Source: Muribaculum sp.
GTDB lineage: Bacteria > Bacillota > Clostridia > Lachnospirales > Lachnospiraceae
NCBI GenBank assembly: GCA_023663505.1
Contig: JAMPHH010000010.1
Span: 1 to 64,000, forward strand
Reading direction: 5' to 3'
Length of the DNA stretch: 64,000 nucleotides
The position numbers and the translations under genes were made by a program. The notes below the pieces were generated by a model. The model was not told the DNA's origin. It did not search any database and saw only the letters and a program-made list of their open reading frames with translations. This document shows positions 56,525 to 64,000 of the stretch, piece by piece (the stretch's first letter is position 1; each line of letters opens with the position of its first letter).

Positions 56525-57948
56525 TTCAAACGACCTCCGTTCGTCTCTGATTTTACATAAACATGTTCTATTCTCTTGAATTTAGGAAGGTTTTCATTGA
56601 TTTTGTCAATATAATCAACTGCCTCGCGCTCGGGGATATCCGTGTATATCCTCGCGGAAAGACGGTGTTCCTCCTCGAAAACCGCCGCCGACTTTATCTG
56701 CTCATTTTCCATGATCAAAGCCTCCAGCTCGTCAAGATATACATTCTCTCCGTTCGCTGAAATCATCATGCGTCGCTTCCGTCCCTTTAAGAACAGCCTG
56801 CGTTCATCGTCAATGTAACCAAGATCGCCCGTGTGGTAGAAGCCCTCGCTATCGACCTCGCCGTAATTTTCGCCTTGGGAAATATATCCCGCAAAAACGC
56901 TCCCGCCGCCCACGATAATCTCACCGATACCGTTCTCGTCGGGCTCAAAAACGCGGACGTCCAAGCCGTCAAGAACCGTACCATTGCTTGCGATGTCGCT
57001 GTCGTCGGGTCTTGCGAGAGTTATCACCGAGGACGTTTCGGTCGTGCCGTAAGCCTCCAGAAGTCGAACACCGCTGTCAACAAAGAAGCGTTTCGTCTCG
57101 GGCTCGGTAAAGCTGCCGCCGCAATACAGGAATCGAATATTCCGCAGACAGTCCATAAGCTGGTCCGTCATCGCGGCGCGAAGTCGTATCAAAATCAGCG
57201 GTACGGTGCAGACTATCGTCGGGCGTATTTCTATCATTTCCTCCGCAATCCTTGTCTTGTCGGAGCATAGGAAAATCTGCATTCCGGAAATAACCGTATA
57301 TAAGAAATTCGCTACACCCGCATAAACGTGACTGAGCGGCAAAAAGACATAAGAGACATCGTCCACGGACATAGGCGTGCGGGAACAAAGCGCGTCCCAG
57401 TTGTGAAGAAGATTGCGCGTCGTGAGCGGAATCGCCTTCGGGCGGTTAGTCGTGCCGGAGGTAAACAGTATCATTATCGGGATATCCATGTCCGTATTGC
57501 CGACAAGCTCGAGAGCGCTTTGCCGTCCTTCTTGAATCAGTCTCGGAAACTCACTCTCAATACACACAAAACGAAGCGTTGGACGCTTTTGCCTAAGCTC
57601 ATCAATCTCGCCCTGCTTGTCCGCGGAATAGAGTATGGCAGCGACCTCTATGACAGACAGCGTGCTCTCGATGTCAACCGCCGTCCACGCGCTGCTTATG
57701 GGAACAATCGTGCCGACGTATCCGAGCACAGACAGATCTGCGACCGCCCATTCATAGCTGTTCGGCGAGTAAAGCATCACATTGCCCCTGATGCCTTCAA
57801 GAATCAGTCCTCGGGCAAGAGCCTCCACGTCGGAGATCACCTCGCCGAATGTCCTCGCGGCGAACCGCCCGTCCGTTTTCACGCTGATGTACGGACGGTC
57901 TCTCCATTTCACCTTGTCCTCCTGCAGATACTCATAGACACTTTTCAT
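56521..57948 (-). CDS. AMP-dependent acyl-CoA synthetase/ligase
   Basis: ANL-superfamily enzyme of 475 residues, activating a carboxylic acid as acyl-AMP. The P-loop is L-F-T-S-G-T-T-N-R-P-K; A5 is E-A-Y-G-T-T-E-T-S-S; A8 includes Y-H-T-G-D-L-G-Y-I-D and G-R-K-R-R-M-M-I. The C-terminal domain is short and the place of the catalytic A10 lysine (usual G-K) reads T-N-G-G-R-L-K at the very end, so the second half-reaction may be altered. It lies one base after the dikinase-like gene and is coupled to the GNAT gene. Confidence 0.88.
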   Translation of the reverse strand: MKSVYEYLQEDKVKWRDRPYISVKTDGRFAARTFGEVISDVEALARGLILEGIRGNVMLYSPNSYEWAVADLSVLGYVGTIVPISSAWTAVDIESTLSVIEVAAILYSADKQGEIDELRQKRPTLRFVCIESEFPRLIQEGRQSALELVGNTDMDIPIMILFTSGTTNRPKAIPLTTRNLLHNWDALCSRTPMSVDDVSYVFLPLSHVYAGVANFLYTVISGMQIFLCSDKTRIAEEMIEIRPTIVCTVPLILIRLRAAMTDQLMDCLRNIRFLYCGGSFTEPETKRFFVDSGVRLLEAYGTTETSSVITLARPDDSDIASNGTVLDGLDVRVFEPDENGIGEIIVGGGSVFAGYISQGENYGEVDSEGFYHTGDLGYIDDERRLFLKGRKRRMMISANGENVYLDELEALIMENEQIKSAAVFEEEHRLSARIYTDIPEREAVDYIDKINENLPKFKRIEHVYVKSETNGGRLK

Positions 57949-57949
57949 C

Positions 57950-60298
57950 TTAATCCCCTTCGCATATCGCTTTTTTTATCACTGTTATCCGTCCCGATTC
58001 ACCATCGACCTCGACCACATCGCCGTTTTTGAGGATACCTGCCGCGCCGTCAACGCCGACGACCGCAGGCTTCTTTAACTCTCTTGAGATAATTGCCGTA
58101 TGCGACAAAAGCGACCCCTTTTCCGTGATGATTCCCGCCGCACCGACGATTAGAAAGACCCAGCCCGGGTCGGTCATTTTGGCAACGATAATCTTTCCCG
58201 TTGTGTCGGGACAGGAGGTCGGGTCAGTGACGACAAGCGCCTCACCCCGCACTTTTCCCGCGGAGCAGGGAGTCCCCTCAAGCACACTTATGTTGCGCTC
58301 CGTCTCCATGTCTCCGACGCTTTTCGGGGCTCTGTCAAATACCTTTTCAGCAAAGATCAGACGCGTATACGCAGGGAGCTTCTCAAAACGCTGATACAGC
58401 TCACGGCGCTGCCGGACGACGCCCCGCATATCCTTCCCGCTTTTTACCGCAGCTTCAACCTCGGAATATTCGAGATAAAAGATATCACGCGGCGCAGAAA
58501 TCACGCCTGCGGCACTAAGCTCCTCACCGACCTTAAGCATCATTGAACGCATCATTCCGTAAAGTCTGGAACGGTTCAAGCGGGACTTTTCGCGGTTCTT
58601 TATCCCGACCGCAGCCCTTTTCGCAAATGCCCTGCACAAGCCCTTCGGCACATTTGTGGGTTCAGAAGCCTCAGGAAGCTTTGTGCCCGCCTCCGCATAC
58701 CGGACGATTTTCTGAGCAAGAAGCTCAGGGTTCGTGCGAAACGTCATGCTTTCAAGCTTAAGCTCCTCGGCGTTGCGGTCTCCGTAACGTTCGATGTATG
58801 CCGCAAGCTCTTGCGCGAGCCTGCCGTCCTTCATGTACTCGTCAAAATCCGATGCATTATGTATTCTCCCAAGCCGCGCAAGCTCTCCACTCTCCTTCGC
58901 GTACTGCGAGAGCTTTACAAGCTCCGTCACGGGCTTCATGCTCTCTATCCCGTTAAGCCCTGAGATCAGGCGGTTGGCTTCTGCGGGCTTCGACTTTAAC
59001 CGAGACTTCAACAGTCCCGTGAAGATGAATGTATACATATCGTTCACCAAGGTCAGATCCCACTTCGCCGTAACCTTGTCAAGAAGATTCTGATAATGCA
59101 GAAGTATCTCCTCCGCTCCCGCCAGATCAAGATCAACGGACTTAAACAAATGTATCATTTCCTGAAATTCAACGTCAAGCTTCTCCATAAGCCTCGGGCA
59201 AGCAAATATCAGCCAGACAAACGACAGCGTGACCTTCACATGAGTTACAAAGCCAATCCTTCGGGCAAGCCGGGACGTGACGCTTTTGTTCTTCACACCG
59301 AGCATTTCCTGCCACACGGGGATTATTTTCTGACTAAATGGCAGAAACAATATCACATCATACCAATTGCTGATACGGTAGTATATCCGTCCGCTCGCCG
59401 CGTCCACCATATTGCGGAGAATGTTGTCAATCATAGAGACCGTTTTCGGCTCGTGCGTCAAACGGAGCAAAACAGAGCGGAAAACGCAGTAATACGCCGT
59501 GCGGATAAAGCTCTGTGTAAGCGGCAGCGTGATTCCCGGGTAGCTTTCGACGATATTGCTGTTGTCGAGAACGATCGGAGAGGTACATTTCAGCGAGGTG
59601 ATAGGACGCGCCTGCAGGATAAATATCTCATCGTTTTTTATCGCGAACTCAATGTCACACTCATGTCCAAAAAGCTCCTTTATCTGCTCCGAGTTCTCAA
59701 CAAGCTCCTTGAGAACTGCTTCCGACAGCCTTGGGGAATTATCCGTCTGTTCGCTATAATAAAGCCCGTCCGTGGTATTGTAATAGTACGTGCTCGTCGG
59801 AGCCTTGTCCTCAACCACATTGTCGCCAGTTCCCATGCCGACGACCACCACTGTTTCATTTAGTATACCTTGCGGATTGACGGTAAAGATCACTCCCGAC
59901 ATATCGGCAGATATCATTTTCTGAACAATGGCGCAGACAGTAATCCTTTCAGGAGCGATTCCGTTTGCCTTGCAGTATTCGGAGAATCCCTCACTCTTAG
60001 GCACGGCGCATACACGCTCCACAGCGGAAGGAATCTCACTTGGGCAAAGCCCTAGCTCCGTGTGAAACTGTCCCGCAAACGACACCTCTGCGCCGTCCTC
60101 GGCACTCGCCGACGAGCGCACCGAGACAAGCCCCTCCTCCCCGAAAAAGTCCAGCGCGTATCTCTCCAAATCACATTTTTCCTCCCCGAGAACACAGAAA
60201 AACGGTGGGACATTAAAGCCGCTTTCCTGCAGCCTGAATAGATTGCCCGCCTTCGCGCCAACAGGCTGCCGCCTGTAATTTTCATCACCGATCAACAT
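57950..60298 (-). CDS. PEP-synthase / rifampin-phosphotransferase-like dikinase
   Basis: A 782-residue protein with an N-terminal PPDK-type ATP-grasp domain (about 10-250; V-S-V-R-S-S-A-S-A-E-D and F-A-G-Q-F-H-T, then I-L-Q-A-R-P-I-T), a middle region (about 260-680) without homology I can name, and a C-terminal phosphohistidine domain with H733 in S-L-L-S-H-T-A-I-I-S-R-E. There is no PEP/pyruvate TIM barrel, so this matches the layout of rifampin phosphotransferase: ATP, a bound substrate, and a swivelling histidine. It should phosphorylate an unknown small or lipid molecule. Confidence 0.85.
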   Translation of the reverse strand: MLIGDENYRRQPVGAKAGNLFRLQESGFNVPPFFCVLGEEKCDLERYALDFFGEEGLVSVRSSASAEDGAEVSFAGQFHTELGLCPSEIPSAVERVCAVPKSEGFSEYCKANGIAPERITVCAIVQKMISADMSGVIFTVNPQGILNETVVVVGMGTGDNVVEDKAPTSTYYYNTTDGLYYSEQTDNSPRLSEAVLKELVENSEQIKELFGHECDIEFAIKNDEIFILQARPITSLKCTSPIVLDNSNIVESYPGITLPLTQSFIRTAYYCVFRSVLLRLTHEPKTVSMIDNILRNMVDAASGRIYYRISNWYDVILFLPFSQKIIPVWQEMLGVKNKSVTSRLARRIGFVTHVKVTLSFVWLIFACPRLMEKLDVEFQEMIHLFKSVDLDLAGAEEILLHYQNLLDKVTAKWDLTLVNDMYTFIFTGLLKSRLKSKPAEANRLISGLNGIESMKPVTELVKLSQYAKESGELARLGRIHNASDFDEYMKDGRLAQELAAYIERYGDRNAEELKLESMTFRTNPELLAQKIVRYAEAGTKLPEASEPTNVPKGLCRAFAKRAAVGIKNREKSRLNRSRLYGMMRSMMLKVGEELSAAGVISAPRDIFYLEYSEVEAAVKSGKDMRGVVRQRRELYQRFEKLPAYTRLIFAEKVFDRAPKSVGDMETERNISVLEGTPCSAGKVRGEALVVTDPTSCPDTTGKIIVAKMTDPGWVFLIVGAAGIITEKGSLLSHTAIISRELKKPAVVGVDGAAGILKNGDVVEVDGESGRITVIKKAICEGD

Positions 60299-60334
60299 AC
60301 TTATACCCTCGCATATCGTAGGCTTTCCCGCGAT

Positions 60335-61234
60335 TTACACCTTTCCAATGATCAGGAACGCCGCTACCGTGACGAGCATCATCGTTTCCTGAATGTACGT
60401 GTAGCGTTCCACCTTATCGACTATCCGAAAGCGCGTCGGCTCCTTTATGAACTGCGCGAATTTCAGCGTCATCCAACACGTATTGAGAAGAAGCGCCACA
60501 ACGGATATCTTGTTAAGGTTCCACACGAGTAGCACATTGGTGAGAATGTCCACCCAAGTGAGAACAAGCACGAACACGGTTGACTTCTTGTAGCCGAACA
60601 GCTTGGAATATGTAACGTATTCCGTCTCGTCCTTCGGAGCGCGTATCTTTCGCGAGACCTCCCAGATAAGCGCAGGAAAATAGAGCGTCCATGCGGCAAG
60701 GAAATTCGTGAGCGTCCACGCGGAGAGACCATATTTGATACAGGTGAACGAGATAATGTAAACGTTCATGATCATCTGCACGGGATTGTGCGTTACGAGC
60801 GCAAGCGGAAGACTTTTCTGTATCTTTTTCTTGTGGAAAAACCACAGCGACATCAGCGTTCCATAGACATACAGAAACAGGAAAAACCAGATGTTGTTCA
60901 TAAAAACGGCGTTCAACGCCACCGTCACGGCGATGAGAATCCCGACGAAAATGCCGAGATCACTCTTTTTTACGCGCCCCGACGGAAGGGGTCTGCTCGA
61001 GAACAGGCGACAGTCAAGCTCATAATCCTTGAAGTCGTCCGCAATACGGAGCCAGAGAAGAAAGCTGAATACTGTAAAGCCGCCGATAAATTCCTGATGA
61101 TTAATCTTGAATTCCGTCACGCCGTTATTCAGCAGTACGATAAAATATATCTCACCAAATACGATCATTCCAAGTAAAAGGCGTGGAATAATCGGATACA
61201 TTTCCTTGAAATAAATATTAAGACGCTTTAACAT
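60335..61234 (-). CDS. UbiA-like prenyltransferase family membrane protein
   Basis: Membrane protein of 299 residues with about eight helices. The first aspartate-rich motif is R-I-A-D66-D67-F-K-D70-Y-E-L-D74, followed by S-S-R-P-L-P-S-G-R (79-87), as in UbiA enzymes that transfer a prenyl chain. The second acidic site is weaker (E-V-S-R-K-I-R-A-P-K-D-E near 192-203). The ATG at 61234 has GGGG six bases ahead and matches the pattern of its neighbours. Acceptor and prenyl donor are unknown; a lipid is likely from the operon. Confidence 0.78.
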   Translation of the reverse strand: MLKRLNIYFKEMYPIIPRLLLGMIVFGEIYFIVLLNNGVTEFKINHQEFIGGFTVFSFLLWLRIADDFKDYELDCRLFSSRPLPSGRVKKSDLGIFVGILIAVTVALNAVFMNNIWFFLFLYVYGTLMSLWFFHKKKIQKSLPLALVTHNPVQMIMNVYIISFTCIKYGLSAWTLTNFLAAWTLYFPALIWEVSRKIRAPKDETEYVTYSKLFGYKKSTVFVLVLTWVDILTNVLLVWNLNKISVVALLLNTCWMTLKFAQFIKEPTRFRIVDKVERYTYIQETMMLVTVAAFLIIGKV

Positions 61235-61235
61235 T

Positions 61236-62099
61236 TTAATCCCCATTTCTGCGCTGACGCGCTACCCTCTCACCCGCCTTAACGAGCGTTTCTGTACCGT
61301 TTTCTGAATTCAAGCGTATGTCATCGTCGAGCTCTATCACATCTCTTTTGAAAAGCTGTATGATCGTCGAACCGCCATAGCTAAAATACCCCTTTTCGTC
61401 CATTCGCGAAAAGCTCGTGACAGCATGATTGGTAATCCTTCCAATCTGCAAGGCTCCCACCTCTATCTGTATCAGCTCTCCGAAATGCTTGGTTTCGAGC
61501 AGGGAGCAGACGCGGTGATTGCGCGCGAACACGCGATACCTTTCCGAGATCGGTCGCACTGTGTGAAGCTCGCCGCGAAGCTCCTCCGCACAGACCAGAT
61601 CACCGTCGTCACAAAAGACATATCTGTGACAATCCTCAACGGCAAGACGGTACACAAGGCAGACTCCCCCACCGAAGCCCGAAACATCGATTCCGCCCGC
61701 AAGCTCCGACAGTGTATATACGCTGCGCTTAATCCTCAGCGTGGGCTCGTCCGTGATTGGATACGCGGCTAGTCTCCCGCAGCATGGCGCTATCAGCTCA
61801 TCAGGGGAACAGTCTGTCGCAAAGCGGCATCGGCGGGTGAAAAAATCGTCAAAGCTGTGGAATTCAGTGCGTTCGCACTCTGAAAGCTCAATGCCGTATT
61901 TGGCGATAAAGGGACTGATCCTTCTCACCGAAAGTCTGCTCCTCATAAACGCTCCGTTGATTCGGGAATAGATACCACGGCAGAAAAACACCTTCAGCAG
62001 CACCCTCCCGAACACCGTATTATAGAGAAAATCAAGGCTCCTCCCACCATATTCAATCTCCTCACGAAGCTCTCCCGCAGCTCTGTCATATATCATCAT
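61236..62099 (-). CDS. psd: Phosphatidylserine decarboxylase (or archaetidylserine-type relative)
   Basis: A 287-residue proenzyme that converts phosphatidylserine to phosphatidylethanolamine. The cleavage motif, usually L-G-S-T, reads Y-G-G-S-T-I-I-Q-L-F near residue 250, and the preceding M-D-E-K-G-Y-F-S-Y segment and H-R-Y-V-F (catalytic histidine region) are conserved. Autocleavage at G-S should give the pyruvoyl group on the alpha chain. The start ATG at 62099 overlaps the pssA stop by four bases (ATGA). It is a full-length enzyme of the soluble/Clostridial type with little N-terminal anchor. Confidence 0.93.
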   Translation of the reverse strand: MMIYDRAAGELREEIEYGGRSLDFLYNTVFGRVLLKVFFCRGIYSRINGAFMRSRLSVRRISPFIAKYGIELSECERTEFHSFDDFFTRRCRFATDCSPDELIAPCCGRLAAYPITDEPTLRIKRSVYTLSELAGGIDVSGFGGGVCLVYRLAVEDCHRYVFCDDGDLVCAEELRGELHTVRPISERYRVFARNHRVCSLLETKHFGELIQIEVGALQIGRITNHAVTSFSRMDEKGYFSYGGSTIIQLFKRDVIELDDDIRLNSENGTETLVKAGERVARQRRNGD

Positions 62100-62710
62100 A
62101 ACACATCTCTCACTAAGAGCAGCGCGATAACCCCCACGGCAAGCACGCTGAAAATAACATACCATACTCCGCGCGGCTTGGCAATCTTCACGTTCAGGAT
62201 AAACAGCACCGCGATCACCGCATATTCCGCCGCCCATATCAGCGTGGCGTTGAATTCGGGAAAAAATCCCAAAACCGCATACGTTACAGGAAAAATCAGC
62301 GCCGCATATGTTACGGGGAGACCATCGTAATGCGTCCGCACGCCTCCTGCCGCCGCGGTGGTATTAAACCACGCAAGACGTATGATGCCACACAAAATAT
62401 AACCGAAAAGAAGCAGGTATTTCACAATACCCGCCCCGTCCACAAGCCTCATGCCCAGCACTGCGGGCAGAGCCAGAAATCCTATCACATCTGCAAGAGT
62501 ATCTATCTGCACACCAAATTCCATTTCGGACTCGTCGCGCTTGCAGCGTCTCGCGATAACTCCGTCAAAGAGATCACATATTCCCGCGGCGGCAAGCGCA
62601 ATCATTGCGGGTGCAAGCATGCCCCTGACGGCAAAGGCAATCCCTGCGAACGCCGCTGCGACACCGACATATGTTAAAATCACAGATCTGTTGTATTTCC
62701 CGATAAACAT
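62096..62710 (-). CDS. pssA: CDP-diacylglycerol-serine O-phosphatidyltransferase
   Basis: CDP-alcohol phosphatidyltransferase of 204 residues with about six membrane helices. The catalytic motif D-x2-D-G-x2-A-R...G-x3-D-x3-D is present as D-L-F-D-G-V-I-A-R-R, then G-V-Q-I-D-T-L-A-D. It joins L-serine to a CDP-activated lipid. The pairing with psd directly downstream, with overlapping start and stop codons, supports the serine substrate. An alternative is an archaetidylserine-synthase-like role if the CDP-lipid is not CDP-diacylglycerol. Confidence 0.92.
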   Translation of the reverse strand: MFIGKYNRSVILTYVGVAAAFAGIAFAVRGMLAPAMIALAAAGICDLFDGVIARRCKRDESEMEFGVQIDTLADVIGFLALPAVLGMRLVDGAGIVKYLLLFGYILCGIIRLAWFNTTAAAGGVRTHYDGLPVTYAALIFPVTYAVLGFFPEFNATLIWAAEYAVIAVLFILNVKIAKPRGVWYVIFSVLAVGVIALLLVRDVL

Positions 62711-62755
62711 TTTATCCCCATTTCCGCGCCGCTTTGCACATAAGCAGCCTAATCC

Positions 62756-63331
62756 TCACAAGTTCTTGCGAATCCGCGTGGCGTATAATATTGAATTGAC
62801 GGCGATGTGCGTTCCTGCGCCGAGGAAAATATACGCCCAATATTCCCAAACCGTCATTGGAAATAACGCCGCGAACACTCCCGCAACTCCGAATAGCGAA
62901 TCCACCTGATCGATGACAAATAATACCGCCCCCTTGAAGCCGCACACCGTTTTCCCGCTCGGAATATCAAGGCGGCGCTTGACAAAGCTGTTCGGCAGCT
63001 CAAAAAGCATATATGCAAAGCCCATTGCCGCACCCGCCGCAAGATTGAACGGCAAGGTGTTCCCGAAGCGTGAATAGATCGGGCAGAGCTCAGGAAAGCC
63101 CATGCACACGAAGCCCCACAATGCCTGTGCCGCAGCTCCAAAGACAATCATTCCCCAAAAACCTGCCCACGTCTTGTTTTCCCCGAACAACCGCCTGCCG
63201 TCGCGAAGCGTCCTGCCGCCGTCAATCGGGCGGTTAATCCGTCGGTACAATGGTGTTTTCACGAACAGCATATTCAGTATTCCCGCGATGATCACCGGAA
63301 TCATCGTTATGTACATTTTCAAAATAATCAT
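62756..63331 (-). CDS. CarS-like CDP-lipid synthase (CDP-archaeol synthase family, PF01864)
   Basis: Membrane protein of 191 residues with about five helices. R-L-F-G-E-N-K-T-W-A-G-F-W and M-L-F-E-L-P-N-S-F-V-K-R-R-L-D-I, followed by D-Q-V-D-S-L, are the conserved blocks of the CarS family, which makes CDP-archaeol from CTP and unsaturated archaetidic acid in archaea; a bacterial branch exists with unknown lipid substrate. It is not a CdsA-type enzyme. Its start overlaps the dgkA stop (ATGA), placing it firmly in this operon. Confidence 0.87.
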   Translation of the reverse strand: MIILKMYITMIPVIIAGILNMLFVKTPLYRRINRPIDGGRTLRDGRRLFGENKTWAGFWGMIVFGAAAQALWGFVCMGFPELCPIYSRFGNTLPFNLAAGAAMGFAYMLFELPNSFVKRRLDIPSGKTVCGFKGAVLFVIDQVDSLFGVAGVFAALFPMTVWEYWAYIFLGAGTHIAVNSILYATRIRKNL

Positions 63332-63681
63332 AGCAGCTTTGAAATCAGTATCGCGCCCTCAGCGCCAAAAAAGGCAATTCCCGTGACGAGCACCGCTGCT
63401 GCCGCCACGTCCTTAATAAACCTCACGTTCTTGTCAGCCTCGGGGCAAAAGCTGTCGCACAAACGCTCTATCGCAGTATTTATGTATTCGGCGGCGAAAG
63501 CCCCGCACGCCAGTGCAAGCAGGATAATGTAATCATACAAGCCCGATGCCGTGATAATGTTCAATGCGAGAAAAACAAGCGCGATGACCGTATATATCTT
63601 AAAATTGCGCTCCGCGCGAAACCCGCTCGCCACGCCTCTGACGGCACACCTCACGCTTTGCAGAAAGCTATTGTTCTTCAT
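63328..63681 (-). CDS. dgkA: Diacylglycerol/undecaprenol kinase (DgkA family)
   Basis: Small membrane kinase of 117 residues with three helices. The catalytic pattern E-Y-I-N-T-A-I-E-R-L-C-D matches the E-x2-N-T-A-I-E motif of the DgkA/UdpK family. In Firmicutes the substrate is usually undecaprenol rather than diacylglycerol. It starts at 63681 after a GGAG site and is the first gene of the lipid operon, so here it may supply the phosphorylated lipid on which the CarS-like enzyme acts. Confidence 0.9.
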   Translation of the reverse strand: MKNNSFLQSVRCAVRGVASGFRAERNFKIYTVIALVFLALNIITASGLYDYIILLALACGAFAAEYINTAIERLCDSFCPEADKNVRFIKDVAAAAVLVTGIAFFGAEGAILISKLL

Positions 63682-63749
63682 AAGTTTAAGCTCCACTATA
63701 TCAACTGTATAGTATCGCAAAGCGCCTGCATTGTCAAGCCTGAAACGCA

Positions 63750-64000
63750 TTATCCCCTTCGTATCTCCCCGCAAATCCCATTCTTACCACAGCTCAACGC
63801 CAACACGCAGAGTAAATTCGGCACCGCCATCAGCCCGTTACAAATATCCGAGAAATCCCACACCACCTCCAACGAGCACACCGCTCCGACCAACACCAGC
63901 AGCGCATACACGAAGCGATACCAGACGCCGGAACGCCTTCCCCCCGTCAGATACTCAAACGCCTTCTCCCCTTGGTATGCCCACGCAATGATAGTGGCAA
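63750..64000 (-). CDS. Sodium:alanine (AGCS) symporter, C-terminal part
   Basis: The minus-strand frame entering at the right edge runs 83 codons to a TAA at 63750-63752 and has no start inside the window. It reads A-Y-Q-G-E-K-A-F-E-Y-L, then a hydrophobic stretch, then L-M-A-V-P-N-L-L-C, the C-terminal pattern of AGCS amino-acid symporters. The overlapping plus-strand frame is a shadow. The gene is co-directional with dgkA and ends 68 bases before its start. The family call is good; the substrate (alanine or glycine) is inferred. Confidence 0.85.
   Translation of the reverse strand, partial: ATIIAWAYQGEKAFEYLTGGRRSGVWYRFVYALLVLVGAVCSLEVVWDFSDICNGLMAVPNLLCVLALSCGKNGICGEIRRG

Noticed and set aside
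57950..60298. Annotation as phosphoenolpyruvate synthase
   Set aside because: The PEP/pyruvate TIM barrel is missing; only the ATP-grasp and phosphohistidine parts are shared.
63731..63991. Plus-strand frame at the right edge
   Set aside because: The opposite strand encodes the AGCS symporter C-terminus, which gives the better protein.

Overview
The window looks like a chromosomal segment of a Gram-positive anaerobe of the Clostridia, most likely family Lachnospiraceae. The evidence is the gene content (DUF5688 protein, YqeG-aroE-efp neighbourhood, mutS-mutL-miaA operon, IscU-type NifU with NifS, YetA-like protein), roughly balanced base composition, strong AGGAGG ribosome sites and Rho-independent terminators. 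Nearly every gene is on the minus strand. No rRNA, tRNA, CRISPR array, prophage or transposase gene was seen. This assignment rests on reading the sequence, not on a search.

Layout. (1) 0.1-10.3 kb: housekeeping genes, including a metallophosphoesterase, a DacF-type D,D-carboxypeptidase, S21, elongation factor P, a fused shikimate kinase/3-dehydroquinase, shikimate dehydrogenase, a YqeG phosphatase and a large YetA-like protein. (2) 10.4-17.7 kb: a SUFU-domain protein, a radical SAM protein, a MATE exporter, an OGG1-type glycosylase, a glycosyltransferase and a chemoreceptor. (3) 18-24 kb: mismatch-repair and tRNA-modification operon mutS-(76 aa ORF)-mutL-miaA. (4) 24.3-35.7 kb: an accessory island. 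It holds a 1204-residue secreted protein (two CBM2-like modules, calcium-binding repeats, a vWA domain, an unknown C-terminus), a tandem array of six related membrane-anchored proteins (order A-B-A-B-A-C), a secreted protein with an RHS-like segment and a SleB-type hydrolase domain, and a lipoprotein. Two 131-bp direct repeats 10,926 bp apart bound it, and the right one carries the broken 3' end of the lipoprotein gene.

(5) 35.7-49.2 kb: a sulfur region with O-acetylhomoserine sulfhydrylase, NifU, NifS, an SDR, a cystine-type ABC transporter with an embedded UroD-like methyltransferase, cysteine synthase, a PatB-type C-S lyase and a cystathionine lyase/synthase. Rrf2 and LysR regulator genes lie beside it. 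The cysK and metY promoters share a two-palindrome arrangement that fits joint control by these two regulators. (6) 49.3-55.3 kb: a BlaR1/BlaI-like pair with visible operators, miaB, a BrnT/BrnA toxin-antitoxin pair and a DUF4143 ATPase. (7) 55.4-63.7 kb: a tightly packed eight-gene lipid operon: DgkA, CarS-like CDP-lipid synthase, phosphatidylserine synthase and decarboxylase, UbiA-like prenyltransferase, a PEP-synthase/rifampin-phosphotransferase-like dikinase, an acyl-AMP ligase and a GNAT-like protein. The window ends inside an AGCS sodium:amino-acid symporter gene.

The two best candidates for an undescribed system are the direct-repeat-bounded island, which reads as a polymorphic-toxin-like locus with an expanded immunity-like array, and the lipid operon, whose enzyme set parallels the archaeal route to polar lipids and adds three enzymes of unknown purpose. 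A 72-bp palindromic repeat family, found at four intergenic loci, and a 213-bp palindromic insertion with a matching empty copy are further unexplained structures.
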